Of a stretch of 64,000 bases of DNA, positions 24,728-34,086 are shown in pieces. The DNA is taken from positions 1 through 64,000 of the forward strand of contig CAYXPR010000005.1 of assembly GCA_964467255.1 (NCBI GenBank). The letters are read 5' to 3'. The notes beneath the pieces were generated by a model. That model was not told where the DNA came from. It saw only the letters and a list, made by a program, of their open reading frames with translations, and made no database searches. A program made the translations under genes and the position numbers. This DNA is from CAYXPR01 sp964467255. GTDB taxonomy: Bacteria; Pseudomonadota; Alphaproteobacteria; Rickettsiales; RGZB01. Every line of letters begins with the position of its first letter. The stretch's first letter is position 1.

Positions 24728-26965
24728 ATGAAGGTCACAAGAATAAAAGTACAAAATTTCCGCTTATTAAAGGATATATCCGTTGATTTGGAAGATGATT
24801 TATCAATCATCTTGGGTAAAAATAACTGCGGCAAAACATCGCTGCTACTTATCTTGGACAGATTTTTAGGCAATAATGCTGGTAAGCCAGCATTTACGTT
24901 TGATGATTTTAATACTGACTTTAAGGAAGATTTGAAGTCGCGCATTGAAAACCCGCAACGGGATGGTGAGGAATATCTTTTACCTGGAATATCGTTGAAA
25001 CTGTTCATCGAATATGATGAGCACGATGATCTCTCAAACATCGGCAACAAAGTTATCATGGATCTCGATCCTGATAATAAAGTGGTTGTTCTTGCATTCC
25101 AATATTATCTCTCAGAGGAACGCTTCTCAGCTCTAAGAAGAGATTACCAAGAACAAAAAGCAAAAAAAGGAGAGAAAGCAAAAGACCTCTTTTCTTTCCT
25201 GAAAAATCAATATTCCACGTACTTCCAGGTATCTAAAAAGAGTGTTTTATTTGATTTAACCGAGCAGAAAGAAAACGACAATGTTTTCACAGACCTCGTT
25301 AAAGAAAATATCCGCATCGACAGAATCATTAGCTTTAAGTGGATTAACGCTAGAAGAAATGTCTCAAACAAGGACTCTGATCGGGCGTTATCATCATTGT
25401 CTTCCAAGATTTATAAAAAGATGGAAGCAAGCAAAAGCAATCCAGACATCGTTGAAAAATTCAAAGACACCCTCAGTGATACGGACAAGCAGCTAGATGA
25501 TGTCTACGAAGAAATATTTCAGGAAGTTATTCACGACGTTAAAAAATTCGGTGGAATGCGCCAGGACGATTCCGTTATCAAAATTGTATCTTCACTGCAG
25601 CATAAGGAGTTATTAGAAGAGAACACCACCGTAATGTATGGCCTCAATACCCCAGGTCATTCGCTGCCGGAGAGCTATAATGGATTAGGTTATATGAACC
25701 TAATCAGCATGATTTTTGAAATCAAAATACTGCTCCATGAGTTCCAAAGAGAAAAAGAGGAAAAACCATCTGATATAAACCTACTTTTTATCGAGGAACC
25801 CGAAGTTCATACGCACCCGCAGATGCAGTGCGTGTTTATTAAGAATATAAAATCTTTGCTGAAAAATGGCATTGTAAGGGAGGATGGTGAAACCCGCAGC
25901 CTCCAAACCATTTTGAGCACTCATTCCTCTCATATAGTTTCTGAGAGTGATTTTGAAGATATTAAGTATTTCAAGAGGGAGAACGGTGGAATTACTTCCA
26001 AGAATCTTAAAGATTTGGAGAAAGAATATTCGGGATATGAGCAAAACTACAAATTCCTGAAGCAATATCTTACGCTCCATCGGTCGGAACTTTTCTTTGC
26101 CGACAAAGCGATCTTTATTGAGGGGGATACAGAAAGAGTGCTGTTGCCAGCCATAATGAAAAAGCTGGATCAAGAGGACTTTGCCGCTGAATTCGTAGCA
26201 GGCTCTCCTCACGCACTACCATTACTATCTCAGAATATATCAATCATTGAAGTTGGGGCATATTCTCAAATATTTGAGAAGTTTATTGATTTTATAGGCA
26301 CAAAGTCTCTGATCATCACTGATATAGATTCTGTAAAAATCGTTCCCGACATAGATGAGGCCGGTGCCGTGAAAAAGAACGCGGACGGAACGGATAAAAC
26401 AAAACCAGAGAAATGTAGGGTTTCTGAAGGGAGTCAAACCAGCAATACTTCTTTGCAGTTTTTCTACAAAGAAAAAACTCTGACTGATTTCCTCGCTTTA
26501 TCTCAGGCACAAAGACTTCTGAAGAAAGACCCAACTTCTAAAGATTGGGTCCCTGATGATGCCATCGGCTATCTATTATGCGTCTATCAAACAAAAGAAA
26601 CGGCTGACGGTGCTGAATATCATGCTCGCAGCTTTGAGGACGCTTTTTTTCATATAAATAAACCGTTCATTACTCAGCACACCTTCGACGCACAGGGCGC
26701 TTTTATAGATGATCAGAAATTCCCTACCTTGACCCAATCCAAAATGAGAAAATTTGCTAAATCCGAAATTGATGCCTGGGAAATGGCAGATGGTGTTGGC
26801 AGTAAACCATCCTTTGCTATGGAGATATTGCTAAATAGCGAACAAGTAGTAACCGAACTGCAGAACACAGCAACGGGTGAAAAGACAAAAATTACTAGAG
26901 AGTTTACGAATTGGAATATCCCATCCTACATTAGGGAGGGTTTGAAATGGCTGAAGCAAGATTGA
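24728..26965 (+). CDS. gajA: Gabija GajA: OLD-family ATPase/TOPRIM nuclease
   Basis: Protein of 745 residues. The N-terminal ABC-type ATPase has Walker A GKNNCGKTS (30-38), a Q-loop region, signature-like ESYNGLGYMNLI, Walker B NLLFIEEPEVHTHP and switch ILSTHSSHIV. The C-terminal TOPRIM domain begins ADKAIFIEGDTERVLLPA (E465-E469) and has the DxD pair at D532-D534 (IITDIDSVK). This is the OLD class 2 layout of GajA, which nicks phage DNA when nucleotide levels fall. The next gene is a UvrD-like helicase overlapping by 19 bp, as in Gabija. Codon use is AT-rich compared with the core genes, suggesting transfer. Confidence 0.9.
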   Translation: MKVTRIKVQNFRLLKDISVDLEDDLSIILGKNNCGKTSLLLILDRFLGNNAGKPAFTFDDFNTDFKEDLKSRIENPQRDGEEYLLPGISLKLFIEYDEHDDLSNIGNKVIMDLDPDNKVVVLAFQYYLSEERFSALRRDYQEQKAKKGEKAKDLFSFLKNQYSTYFQVSKKSVLFDLTEQKENDNVFTDLVKENIRIDRIISFKWINARRNVSNKDSDRALSSLSSKIYKKMEASKSNPDIVEKFKDTLSDTDKQLDDVYEEIFQEVIHDVKKFGGMRQDDSVIKIVSSLQHKELLEENTTVMYGLNTPGHSLPESYNGLGYMNLISMIFEIKILLHEFQREKEEKPSDINLLFIEEPEVHTHPQMQCVFIKNIKSLLKNGIVREDGETRSLQTILSTHSSHIVSESDFEDIKYFKRENGGITSKNLKDLEKEYSGYEQNYKFLKQYLTLHRSELFFADKAIFIEGDTERVLLPAIMKKLDQEDFAAEFVAGSPHALPLLSQNISIIEVGAYSQIFEKFIDFIGTKSLIITDIDSVKIVPDIDEAGAVKKNADGTDKTKPEKCRVSEGSQTSNTSLQFFYKEKTLTDFLALSQAQRLLKKDPTSKDWVPDDAIGYLLCVYQTKETADGAEYHARSFEDAFFHINKPFITQHTFDAQGAFIDDQKFPTLTQSKMRKFAKSEIDAWEMADGVGSKPSFAMEILLNSEQVVTELQNTATGEKTKITREFTNWNIPSYIREGLKWLKQD

Positions 26966-28875
26966 GCCTGGAACCTGAGGTTCAAAAAATCTTTGAATAT
27001 GTTGATTCAGGAAAAAACTTTTTACTCAGTGGCGGTGGCGGTAGCGGTAAAACTTTTTCTTTGGTTCAAGTGATACGGCAGGTTATTGCAGAAAACCCGA
27101 CTGTTAAGGTCGCCTGCATGACCTATACAAACGCGGCAGTCAGGGAGATCGAAGACCGAGTAAACAATAAAAACTTAAGCGTGAGTACAATCCATGATTT
27201 TTTATGGGACAATGTTAAGTCTTACCAGAAAGAGCTGAAATCTTCTTTAGTGGAACTGATCAATTCAGAAGATGTTAAACAGATCAAAAGCCCTGATGGT
27301 GAAGTAGCTGAGGACTATTTTTCTGAAAAGAATGTTCAATATAAAGAATACACGCTAATCCGAGAGGGAATTATTTCGCATGATGAGTTACTGATTCTTG
27401 CTCACCATATGTTCAGAACATACCCCAAGCTTTGTGATATTATAAAAGATAAATTTAAATTTATATTCATTGATGAATATCAAGATACCAGCCCTTTAGT
27501 AATACAGATTATGTTAGATTTCCTAAAACAGAGCCGCCGTAGGAATGTGATAGGCTTCTTTGGCGACGCCATGCAGTCTATATATGATGACTGTATCGGT
27601 GATCTCAAGCCCTATGTATCTGCAGATCTCGTCAAGGAAATTAAGAAAGAACAAAATCGTAGAAATCCACGCCTGGTTTATGAACTGGCTAATAAGCTAA
27701 GAACAGATGGGCTTATACAGAAGCACGCAAATGACCAAAATGCGCCTAATATGAGAGAAGGCGTGGTTAAAGAAGGAAATATAAAATTTTATTATTCTTC
27801 AGAAGAGGAAAAATTAAACACTATCAGACAATTACTAGCGTGGAGCGATGCTAAGAAGACCAAAGAACTGAATCTTACGCACAACCTTATTGCTCCTAAA
27901 GCTAGATTCGAAAAATTAATGGCTATCTACGATGGAGATAAAATTCTAGATTATCGCGATCGTATTAAAAAATACATTAAAGATAATACCATTGACGAGG
28001 ATTTCACCAGCTTAACTTTTGGAGAGGTTATTGAGAAGCTTCTGGAGGGGAAAACAACATCCGCGCAACAGAGGCCTATCTTACCTACAGATGGAATGCA
28101 ACGCTTCATAAACGAAAACCTTGCGCTTTATGAGGAGGCAAAAAATACCCCATTCGAAATATTTAGAAAGATCTATGTAGATAAGGATGCGCTATTGGAT
28201 GATAAAAAAGAAGAAGATGATGATGAAGAAAAGACCGGCTCCAAGCGCGATAACCTGATAAAGCACCTGTTTAAAATTCAAACAAACGTAAGCCTATATA
28301 AACAGGGAAAATATAATGAATTCTTAAGAAAATCTGAATTCAAGATAAAATCTGTAACTCACAAGAAGGAATTAAAAGAGATTATTACTAATTTGCAAGG
28401 GATGTCTCACTGCTCCATCGAAGAGATTATAGCGTACGCACATACACATGGCATTTGTAGGAAAGATGATGGTCTGGCGGATTTTATTGAGAATAGGCGG
28501 TACATTTATAATCAAGTAAAGCAGGTAGAGTTTAGAGAATTTCAAGCTCTATTCGATTATCTTGAAGGTTACACACCATTTTCCACACAGCATAAAATTA
28601 AAGGTGCTGAATTCGACAATGTTTTGGTAATACTAGATAATGGTAACTGGTCTAATTATAATTTCGAATATCTGTTAAACCCAGAAATATTCAGCACTCT
28701 AACAGCTTCAAGGCAAGCCTCTTTCCCTCGAATCTTAGAGCGCACACAAAAACTATTCTACGTTTGCTGTACTCGAGCAAAAGAAAACCTCGTGGTGTAT
28801 TATCATGCCCCAAGCCATGCTGCTATAAATAAGGCAAAAGCATGGTTTGGTGAAACTAATGTAATAGCTATCTAG
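26947..28875 (+). CDS. gajB: Gabija GajB: UvrD/PcrA-like SF1 helicase
   Basis: Protein of 642 residues with SF1A motifs in order: Walker A SGGGGSGKTFSL (29-36 core), motif Ia CMTYTNAAVREI, STIHDF, motif II FIFIDEYQDTSP, motif III FFGDAMQSIY, motif V HKIKGAEFDNV and motif VI FYVCCTRAKENLV. It starts within the last codons of gajA. It partners GajA, probably sensing DNA ends or termini and nucleotide depletion. It is longer than the first-described GajB (about 500 residues), with extra sequence in the middle that includes the acidic DDKKEEDDDEEK segment (about 418-430). Confidence 0.88.
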   Translation: MAEARLSLEPEVQKIFEYVDSGKNFLLSGGGGSGKTFSLVQVIRQVIAENPTVKVACMTYTNAAVREIEDRVNNKNLSVSTIHDFLWDNVKSYQKELKSSLVELINSEDVKQIKSPDGEVAEDYFSEKNVQYKEYTLIREGIISHDELLILAHHMFRTYPKLCDIIKDKFKFIFIDEYQDTSPLVIQIMLDFLKQSRRRNVIGFFGDAMQSIYDDCIGDLKPYVSADLVKEIKKEQNRRNPRLVYELANKLRTDGLIQKHANDQNAPNMREGVVKEGNIKFYYSSEEEKLNTIRQLLAWSDAKKTKELNLTHNLIAPKARFEKLMAIYDGDKILDYRDRIKKYIKDNTIDEDFTSLTFGEVIEKLLEGKTTSAQQRPILPTDGMQRFINENLALYEEAKNTPFEIFRKIYVDKDALLDDKKEEDDDEEKTGSKRDNLIKHLFKIQTNVSLYKQGKYNEFLRKSEFKIKSVTHKKELKEIITNLQGMSHCSIEEIIAYAHTHGICRKDDGLADFIENRRYIYNQVKQVEFREFQALFDYLEGYTPFSTQHKIKGAEFDNVLVILDNGNWSNYNFEYLLNPEIFSTLTASRQASFPRILERTQKLFYVCCTRAKENLVVYYHAPSHAAINKAKAWFGETNVIAI

Positions 28876-28880
28876 CCCCC

Positions 28881-30224
28881 ATGCTTAGTTGGCTTGCTCT
28901 CAATAATGCTTTCAATAATAGAGAAATAGCCTCTCTAATCTGGATAGGGGTTTTTATCCTGTGGATGGTAGCGAATAAGAACCGGCGAAGTGTGCTAGCA
29001 GGCTTTCACAAAATTATTCGGATGCTTTTTGGACGACCTATCCTTACATCTCTTTTGGTAATGATAAGCTATGTTTCCTTATGCGTTTATTTTCTGTCTT
29101 ATATAGGGTTTTGGGGCCTAACAAATCTTAAAACAACACTTATTTGGGGAGTGACTTTTGCCTTTGTCACCATGATGGACATCAAGCGCATTAGTGAAGA
29201 GAAGAACTATTTTAAGCAAACTGCTGGAGAGATTGTTGGCGCTACTGCCATCATAGTTTTCATTGCTGAATCATATACTTTTAGCTTATGGGCAGAGTTA
29301 GTCCTTGTTCCATTTTTAACCTTAGTTGGCATTATGCATGCCTACTCTGAAGTAAAAGAAGAAGACCCTCTAGTTACAAAATTTTTGAGTCGTTTGCTCA
29401 TTTTCTTGGGGTTATCTTTTGTAGGGTACGGAGTTTACAAAATCTTTAATAATTTCTCAGAGTTTGCAACTTTTGAAACTCTTAAAGATTTTTTAGTACC
29501 TATTATTCTTTCACTTCTTTTTCTTCCATTTATCTATCTCTTAAACATGTATGTTACTTACGAACTTGTTTTCGCTTTGTTACGTCATCGCATAAAAGAT
29601 AAAAAGATTTCTCGATATGCACTGACTAAAGCCTTTTTGTCTTTCCGTACGGATTTGGACTTCTTGCAGCGATGGAAGCGGTTTTTTGCAGCACATGATG
29701 TAAAAACCAAAGAAGAAATAATATCGTCTATCCGAGAAGTAAACGCTCTCAAGCAACGAGAAAAGAATCCTCCTACTGTTCCTAAGTCGCAAGGGTGGTC
29801 TCCCTATGAAGCAATTAGATTTTTAGAAATCGCAGATATGCTAGCTGGAGATTATCATCGCTTACATGATGCTTGGTATGCTCAATCCAAGTATAAGAAA
29901 TTAGGAAAAACAGTCTTAGACAACACCATATGCTACTACATAGAAGGCAATGAAACCGCAGCCACCTGCCTAACTCTGGAGCTTAATGTGTATGACTCTT
30001 CTCAAGCAGAGGCAGCAAATAAAGAATTTACAGAAATCGCAAAACTACTCCTCAAAAAGGCACTCGGAGAAGATTATGAGCCTAATGAGCCTAATGAGAT
30101 TATAGATTTACTTGGTACTTCTGAAATTATTCACGAGCGTAAATCTATTCAGACAAAAAGAAGAGACTGGAACTCAACCCTTGGAACCTACAGCCAGGAA
30201 CTTATTATCAAGAACTTATCTTAA
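28881..30224 (+). CDS. Multi-pass membrane protein at the end of the Gabija operon
   Basis: Protein of 447 residues with about seven hydrophobic segments in the first half (roughly 17-32, 54-77, 85-100, 115-131, 136-153, 170-190, 205-227). A soluble C-terminal half (230-447) follows, with charged helices and an Asp/Glu-rich end (LGEDYEPNEPNEIIDLLG). The ATG lies 5 bp after the gajB stop, so it is almost certainly co-transcribed. No family is recognised. Position suggests an accessory or membrane effector of the defence system. AT-rich like gajAB. Its 3' end overlaps the convergent LRAT-like gene by 17 bp. Confidence 0.65.
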   Translation: MLSWLALNNAFNNREIASLIWIGVFILWMVANKNRRSVLAGFHKIIRMLFGRPILTSLLVMISYVSLCVYFLSYIGFWGLTNLKTTLIWGVTFAFVTMMDIKRISEEKNYFKQTAGEIVGATAIIVFIAESYTFSLWAELVLVPFLTLVGIMHAYSEVKEEDPLVTKFLSRLLIFLGLSFVGYGVYKIFNNFSEFATFETLKDFLVPIILSLLFLPFIYLLNMYVTYELVFALLRHRIKDKKISRYALTKAFLSFRTDLDFLQRWKRFFAAHDVKTKEEIISSIREVNALKQREKNPPTVPKSQGWSPYEAIRFLEIADMLAGDYHRLHDAWYAQSKYKKLGKTVLDNTICYYIEGNETAATCLTLELNVYDSSQAEAANKEFTEIAKLLLKKALGEDYEPNEPNEIIDLLGTSEIIHERKSIQTKRRDWNSTLGTYSQELIIKNLS

Positions 30225-30585
30225 CGCCCACTAAGCACAGCAAACCGATACAAATTGCCGCTTGTAATTGGGGACTGCCTTTTTGTAACCCTATACTTTC
30301 TGATACAAAGTGCTGGCAATTGTAGAATAGTGACCATTCTTTCCCTAAAGAGGAACGAGCATTATTAGCGATCATCCACCCCGGTATCATTGGCTGATAT
30401 TCCTGCGCTAGTTCCAATGAAGCGCTTTTAGCAAAAACTGACAGCGGCTCCCTCACAACACCTCTTCCGGGCGTATTGTGAATCACATAAAGGCCATCCC
30501 ACTCGTACACAATAATCCCTGTGTGATCTATTACTCCGAGCTTTTTGCGCTTTACTACGGCGCCTTCTTTAAAACTATTTGCCAT
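30208..30585 (-). CDS. LRAT-like (permuted NlpC/P60 fold) thiol protein
   Basis: Protein of 125 residues. It has the lecithin-retinol acyltransferase pattern: a His in IDHTGIIVYEWDG (H21), a second His in YVIHNTPGRG (H36) and the nucleophile in NCQHFVSESI (C90; family norm NCEHFV). A hydrophobic C-terminal segment (106-122) could anchor it to a membrane. Such proteins are thiol acyltransferases, lipases or peptidases; bacterial ones are often in defence or phage contexts. It is divergent from an XRE regulator gene with a 64-bp gap and convergent with the Gabija-linked membrane gene. Substrate unknown. Confidence 0.7.
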   Translation of the reverse strand: MANSFKEGAVVKRKKLGVIDHTGIIVYEWDGLYVIHNTPGRGVVREPLSVFAKSASLELAQEYQPMIPGWMIANNARSSLGKEWSLFYNCQHFVSESIGLQKGSPQLQAAICIGLLCLVGVKISS

Positions 30586-30649
30586 ATATACTCTAACATG
30601 CTATTAACTGGTAACTAATAACATAAATGATAATAGGTATTGATTCTTT

Positions 30650-31018
30650 ATGCAAGCACAGATTTTAGGCACGAGTTATGCGGCCATTCTTGGGCAGATG
30701 ATAAAGAGGCTTCGAGAAGAAAATGCAATGGATCAGAAGGATGTTGCAGAGAAGATTGGCGTGAGCACCATGACCATATCTCGTATAGAGAATGGTGATA
30801 CGGTATTAGATGTCCCCCAAATGGAGAAAGCGGCTAACGCTTTTGGGATGGATCCCTTAGATTTTTTCAAAAAGTCACTCAGTATTAAGAAAGAGCTTGA
30901 AAAGAACTATGTTGTAGTGGGAGATAAGAAAGATATTAATAGCTCCCCCAATTTTGCAGCGCTAAGCCTAGCCCTAATAGCAGGTATTATTGTAGGGGTG
31001 CTGCTGGCAAAGAAGTAA
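30650..31018 (+). CDS. XRE-family regulator with C-terminal membrane anchor
   Basis: Protein of 122 residues. A Cro/C1-type HTH domain (about 13-67) is clear: KRLREENAMDQKDVAEKIGV, STMTISRIENGD, and a PQMEKAANAFGMDPLDFF tail. A short linker leads to a single hydrophobic helix near the C-terminus (about 103-120, LSLALIAGIIVGVLLA). An HTH regulator tethered to the membrane is unusual. It may control the adjacent divergent LRAT-like gene; the gap contains TATTA...TAATA dyads, but no convincing operator could be fixed. Confidence 0.75.
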   Translation: MQAQILGTSYAAILGQMIKRLREENAMDQKDVAEKIGVSTMTISRIENGDTVLDVPQMEKAANAFGMDPLDFFKKSLSIKKELEKNYVVVGDKKDINSSPNFAALSLALIAGIIVGVLLAKK

Positions 31019-31089
31019 TATTTTTACCAAAAATTATAGAGCAGCTAACCAAGGTACGGTATTAAGTTCAAGGAGACTCAAATAGAGAC

Positions 31090-31608
31090 TTACTTCTTTT
31101 TACTCAGAACGGCTTCAATCTCTTCTTTTGCTTGAGAATACCGCAAATTAATGAGTGTTGTAGCCACTTCCCCAACATCTGCATATAAATTTGATGCCAC
31201 GTTAAATAGATTAATATTGGGGCTGTAGTTCATGTCGAGCATGAATTTCTCGATCGTTACCAACTTTTTTTGAAAAGCATTTTGTGGGGATTTCTTCTTA
31301 AGAAACTCTTTCCAATTTTTATTGTTTTTCTCATTATTACAGACACCACAACAGGGGACTATGTTTCCCCAGGCATGAAGCCCAAGGTATTCTTTGTTCA
31401 TCGGGGTAAGGTGATCGAGGGAAACTGAATTTACGTCTACCTCTCTGTCACAGTAACAGCATTTACCCCCAAAATGCCGCAGCAGCTCGCCTTTACATTT
31501 TTTATTGCGCTTAAATTCCTCTAGCCCCCTGGCATTGTCATAATATGCCCCTACCTTCTGTAGGAATATTCTAATAGCGGAATTTGATATATCTGACTTT
31601 GAGCGCAT
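31090..31608 (-). CDS. HNH endonuclease
   Basis: Protein of 172 residues. The beta-beta-alpha-metal core is easy to see: GGKCCYCDREV (zinc Cys pair C50/C53), SLDHLTPMNKEYLG (D65-H66), GNIVPCCGVCNNEKNN (N82, second Cys pair near C87/C90) and KNWKEFL. The flanks are helical and unrecognised. HNH proteins of this size occur as retron- or defence-linked nucleases and as parts of phage packaging systems. Here it is the last gene of the defence group before the gene-poor gap at 31609-32196. Confidence 0.85.
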   Translation of the reverse strand: MRSKSDISNSAIRIFLQKVGAYYDNARGLEEFKRNKKCKGELLRHFGGKCCYCDREVDVNSVSLDHLTPMNKEYLGLHAWGNIVPCCGVCNNEKNNKNWKEFLKKKSPQNAFQKKLVTIEKFMLDMNYSPNINLFNVASNLYADVGEVATTLINLRYSQAKEEIEAVLSKKK

Positions 31609-31687
31609 AAATCTTATCTAATTGGCACCGTAAACTACTGATATCTGACAATAGCATCAGCATAAATAAATGGAAGTTTTCCTTACG

Positions 31688-31720
31688 AATTCCCTGTTAC
31701 CTTTCTTTAGGGAATTTTTC
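31688..31720 (+). terminator. Possible intrinsic terminator
   Basis: AATTCCCT (31688-31695) and AGGGAATT (31709-31716) form an 8-bp stem with a 13-nt loop, running into a short T-run (31715-31719). No plus-strand gene ends just upstream, so it may end a small RNA or an antisense transcript of the HNH gene, or be fortuitous. Confidence 0.3.
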
Positions 31721-31836
31721 ATAACAGTCCCAGTTTAGGCCGTGCACAGCAGACCTCGCTGCCCACAAACCCGACACTTTCCCTGCTTTTCTTGAAAAAT
31801 ACCCTGTAAAAGGCTTATAAACAGGGAATGGTAACG

Positions 31837-31868
31837 CTTGGACGATGGTTCAAGTCCATACACCACCA
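31837..31868 (+). other. tmRNA/tRNA-like 3'-end fragment (possible att remnant)
   Basis: TTGGACGATGGTTCAAGTCC followed by ATACACCACCA closely resembles the T-arm and CCA end of a tmRNA (GGACG-(N)-GGTTCAA-(N)-TCC...CCACCA). About three bases are missing from the acceptor strand, and no matching 5' acceptor is seen, so it is not an intact RNA gene. Such fragments are left when integrative elements use an ssrA or tRNA 3' end as attachment site. It lies between the defence genes and the next core-like block. The rest of 31609-32196 has no credible gene. Confidence 0.45.
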
Positions 31869-32196
31869 ATTTCTTCATCATCCCGAAATCCGCGACGGGC
31901 TTAGCTTTTGGCAGGTTTAATAATCAAAAACTGCATTGCCAACGAACACCACAAACCCACATCCAGATGCTGTGTTTAAGGACCGCAAAAGAGGTGGCAT
32001 CAAGCCGTCCAAAGGGGGCTTCTCAAAGCCATGAAGTAGGTTCCATAGTTCCAGTATTTTACTAGTTTCTACCATTAAGTAATATAATCCATGTATATCA
32101 ATACATTAGAATGCAAGCGAGTTAGTGATTTATTAACAGTTTCTATGTTACGCTCTATCTGTTGCCGATGGGTTTCTTAGAAAAAGGGCGAGAGTA

Positions 32197-33978
32197 GTGG
32201 ACTCGAAGATACGTGATGCAGCGCTTGGATTATCGGCAGAAGACCACGCCGATATATTCCGCCGGCTGTTAAGGCTCAAAGAGGGTCAGGGTACAATTTT
32301 CGCTGCCTCAGACCTGCATGAAGATGGCATCACGTCACTCTTTTCCGAAATGAAACTGATGATTGAGGGTGCAGCCAAGCTCTCGAATTATACTGTTTTT
32401 GCTGGCACGGACTCTGAGTATGAGTCAAACGCAGATGTCATCAAGTGTGTAAGGGATATTGAAAATGCCTTCAAGCAAGAGGCTAAACGAGGCATCCGCC
32501 GGAGCGGGAAAGAAAAACACGAATATCTGGTGGAGGAAGTGGAGAAGCTTCTGCTCAAGAAGGTGGAGGATGACGTTGCCTGGCGCGTCCGGCTTGGCGC
32601 CGATAACCCCAACACGCATTTTGTTGAAGTGGGTGGTAACCACAGTAATTTTGCCTCGTTCAGGGAAGGAATGCAAAGCCTCTCCGACAGCGCGACGGTG
32701 CCAAATTATCGTTTTGGTATTGAGCTTGCTGCCATACGTCTGGGGGCTAATAAGGATGGCAACCTCGTCATGGTCACACACAGCCATCACCAGCTGGATG
32801 ATGCCGGCGTGGTGGCTGACGGTTTCACCGATAAGCAGATGGGATTTCTCTCCTTAAGGGAGATGGCGGAAAAAGCCATAGGGATTGCAAAAGCAGAGGC
32901 TACCTCAGATACAAACCTTGAGTGGGCAGTGAAAAAATTCAACTCACTGATGCCTGATCTCTCGCCTCGTGCGGTTGCTAAGTTCGCCGGTGATTTTTTC
33001 AGCGACCCCATGGGGTCATTAAGACGCGGAATGGTGAAGACGGTAGAAGCGTTCATCACGCCGAGGGCAGAGTTGCAGGAACAATGGCAGGGATTGGTGA
33101 CGTTCTTAAGAAAGCCCGTCTCCACCGCGCGTAAAATCCACCGCGATCTTGGCTATCGCGCAGTGCTGGGTTCTGTGCTTGAACAGATTACGCATGGCGA
33201 GGATGGTGGGAAAATCGACACCGGAGATTTGGAAAACCAGCTTATAAAACGCATCGCCAAGATTGAACGAAAACTGGAAGAATTGCCCGAAAAAGGCTTG
33301 GGTCTCTCAGAGCGCGAAGGCCGCAGGAGTGCCTATGTCGAAGAAAAGAAAACACTCGAAAGGCACCTTGGTAAAATCGACCAGGCAAAAGCACTGCTCG
33401 AAAAAGATGGCGCAGGTCCGGATGATTTAAGCTGGCTTGAGAAGAGGGTGCTGCATGTGGTGAGCCCTGAAGACGGCAAGCCGGTGCTTTTCACCATGGA
33501 CCACTTCAACCAGATGAATAAGCTGATTTCTGGTCACACCCACGTGGCCTCCACCGGAGTGTGGATTGATAAGGAAACGAGCAGCCATATGAGTGATAAG
33601 GAAGACAGAGAAACAAGAGCGGCAGAATACATCAACCTGGGCTCTACAACGGAAAGAATTATCACTGGTAATTATGGCCAGAAGGGCGCGGGTAAACCGG
33701 TGGATATCAAGCTGGAGAATATCGGCGCCGCACTTTCGGTCTATGACCTTGAAACAGGGAAGATTGATAGAACGATTTCCATCGGCAACCTCATCGCCCA
33801 GAACCTTGAACAGTACCAAGCACTGGTGGTGGAGAAAGCTGGCCTGAACCGCGAACAAGAAGAAGCCGCCGCAAAAGAAGTGTCCTTACAAGAAGGCAAG
33901 CACGCTGAGCAGGTCAGGAGAGATTTGGAAAACTTCCGTGCAAGCAAAGACGCTGTAAGTTGGGTGGGCCGGCGCTAG
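32197..33978 (+). CDS. Calcineurin-like metallophosphoesterase with large insertion
   Basis: Protein of 593 residues from a GTG start (32197), preceded by AAGGGCGAGAG. Phosphoesterase motifs are spread along it: D-x-H in AASDLHEDG (D39, H41), a divergent second motif VFAGTDSEYES (D72), VEVGGNHSNF (N148-H149), VTHSHHQ (H195/H197) and SGHTHVAST (H447, H449). About 250 residues separate the last two motifs and include a predicted coiled or charged stretch (350-405). The usual GDxxD motif is GTD here. No signal peptide. Substrate unknown. It starts a run of large effector-like proteins. Confidence 0.7.
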   Translation: MDSKIRDAALGLSAEDHADIFRRLLRLKEGQGTIFAASDLHEDGITSLFSEMKLMIEGAAKLSNYTVFAGTDSEYESNADVIKCVRDIENAFKQEAKRGIRRSGKEKHEYLVEEVEKLLLKKVEDDVAWRVRLGADNPNTHFVEVGGNHSNFASFREGMQSLSDSATVPNYRFGIELAAIRLGANKDGNLVMVTHSHHQLDDAGVVADGFTDKQMGFLSLREMAEKAIGIAKAEATSDTNLEWAVKKFNSLMPDLSPRAVAKFAGDFFSDPMGSLRRGMVKTVEAFITPRAELQEQWQGLVTFLRKPVSTARKIHRDLGYRAVLGSVLEQITHGEDGGKIDTGDLENQLIKRIAKIERKLEELPEKGLGLSEREGRRSAYVEEKKTLERHLGKIDQAKALLEKDGAGPDDLSWLEKRVLHVVSPEDGKPVLFTMDHFNQMNKLISGHTHVASTGVWIDKETSSHMSDKEDRETRAAEYINLGSTTERIITGNYGQKGAGKPVDIKLENIGAALSVYDLETGKIDRTISIGNLIAQNLEQYQALVVEKAGLNREQEEAAAKEVSLQEGKHAEQVRRDLENFRASKDAVSWVGRR

Positions 33979-34086
33979 GGCCAGCCACTACAAATCCATT
34001 TTACTTGTGGTGATTTTTCTCAGGCCGCTTCAAATTCACAATCATCCCTTTTAGCAAAACCGTGGATGCAGGTGCGCAAAGCGTGC

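Noticed and set aside
31838..32065. 75-codon plus-strand open frame after the tmRNA-like fragment
   Set aside because: It starts inside the fragment, has no recognisable domain and no credible ribosome binding site.
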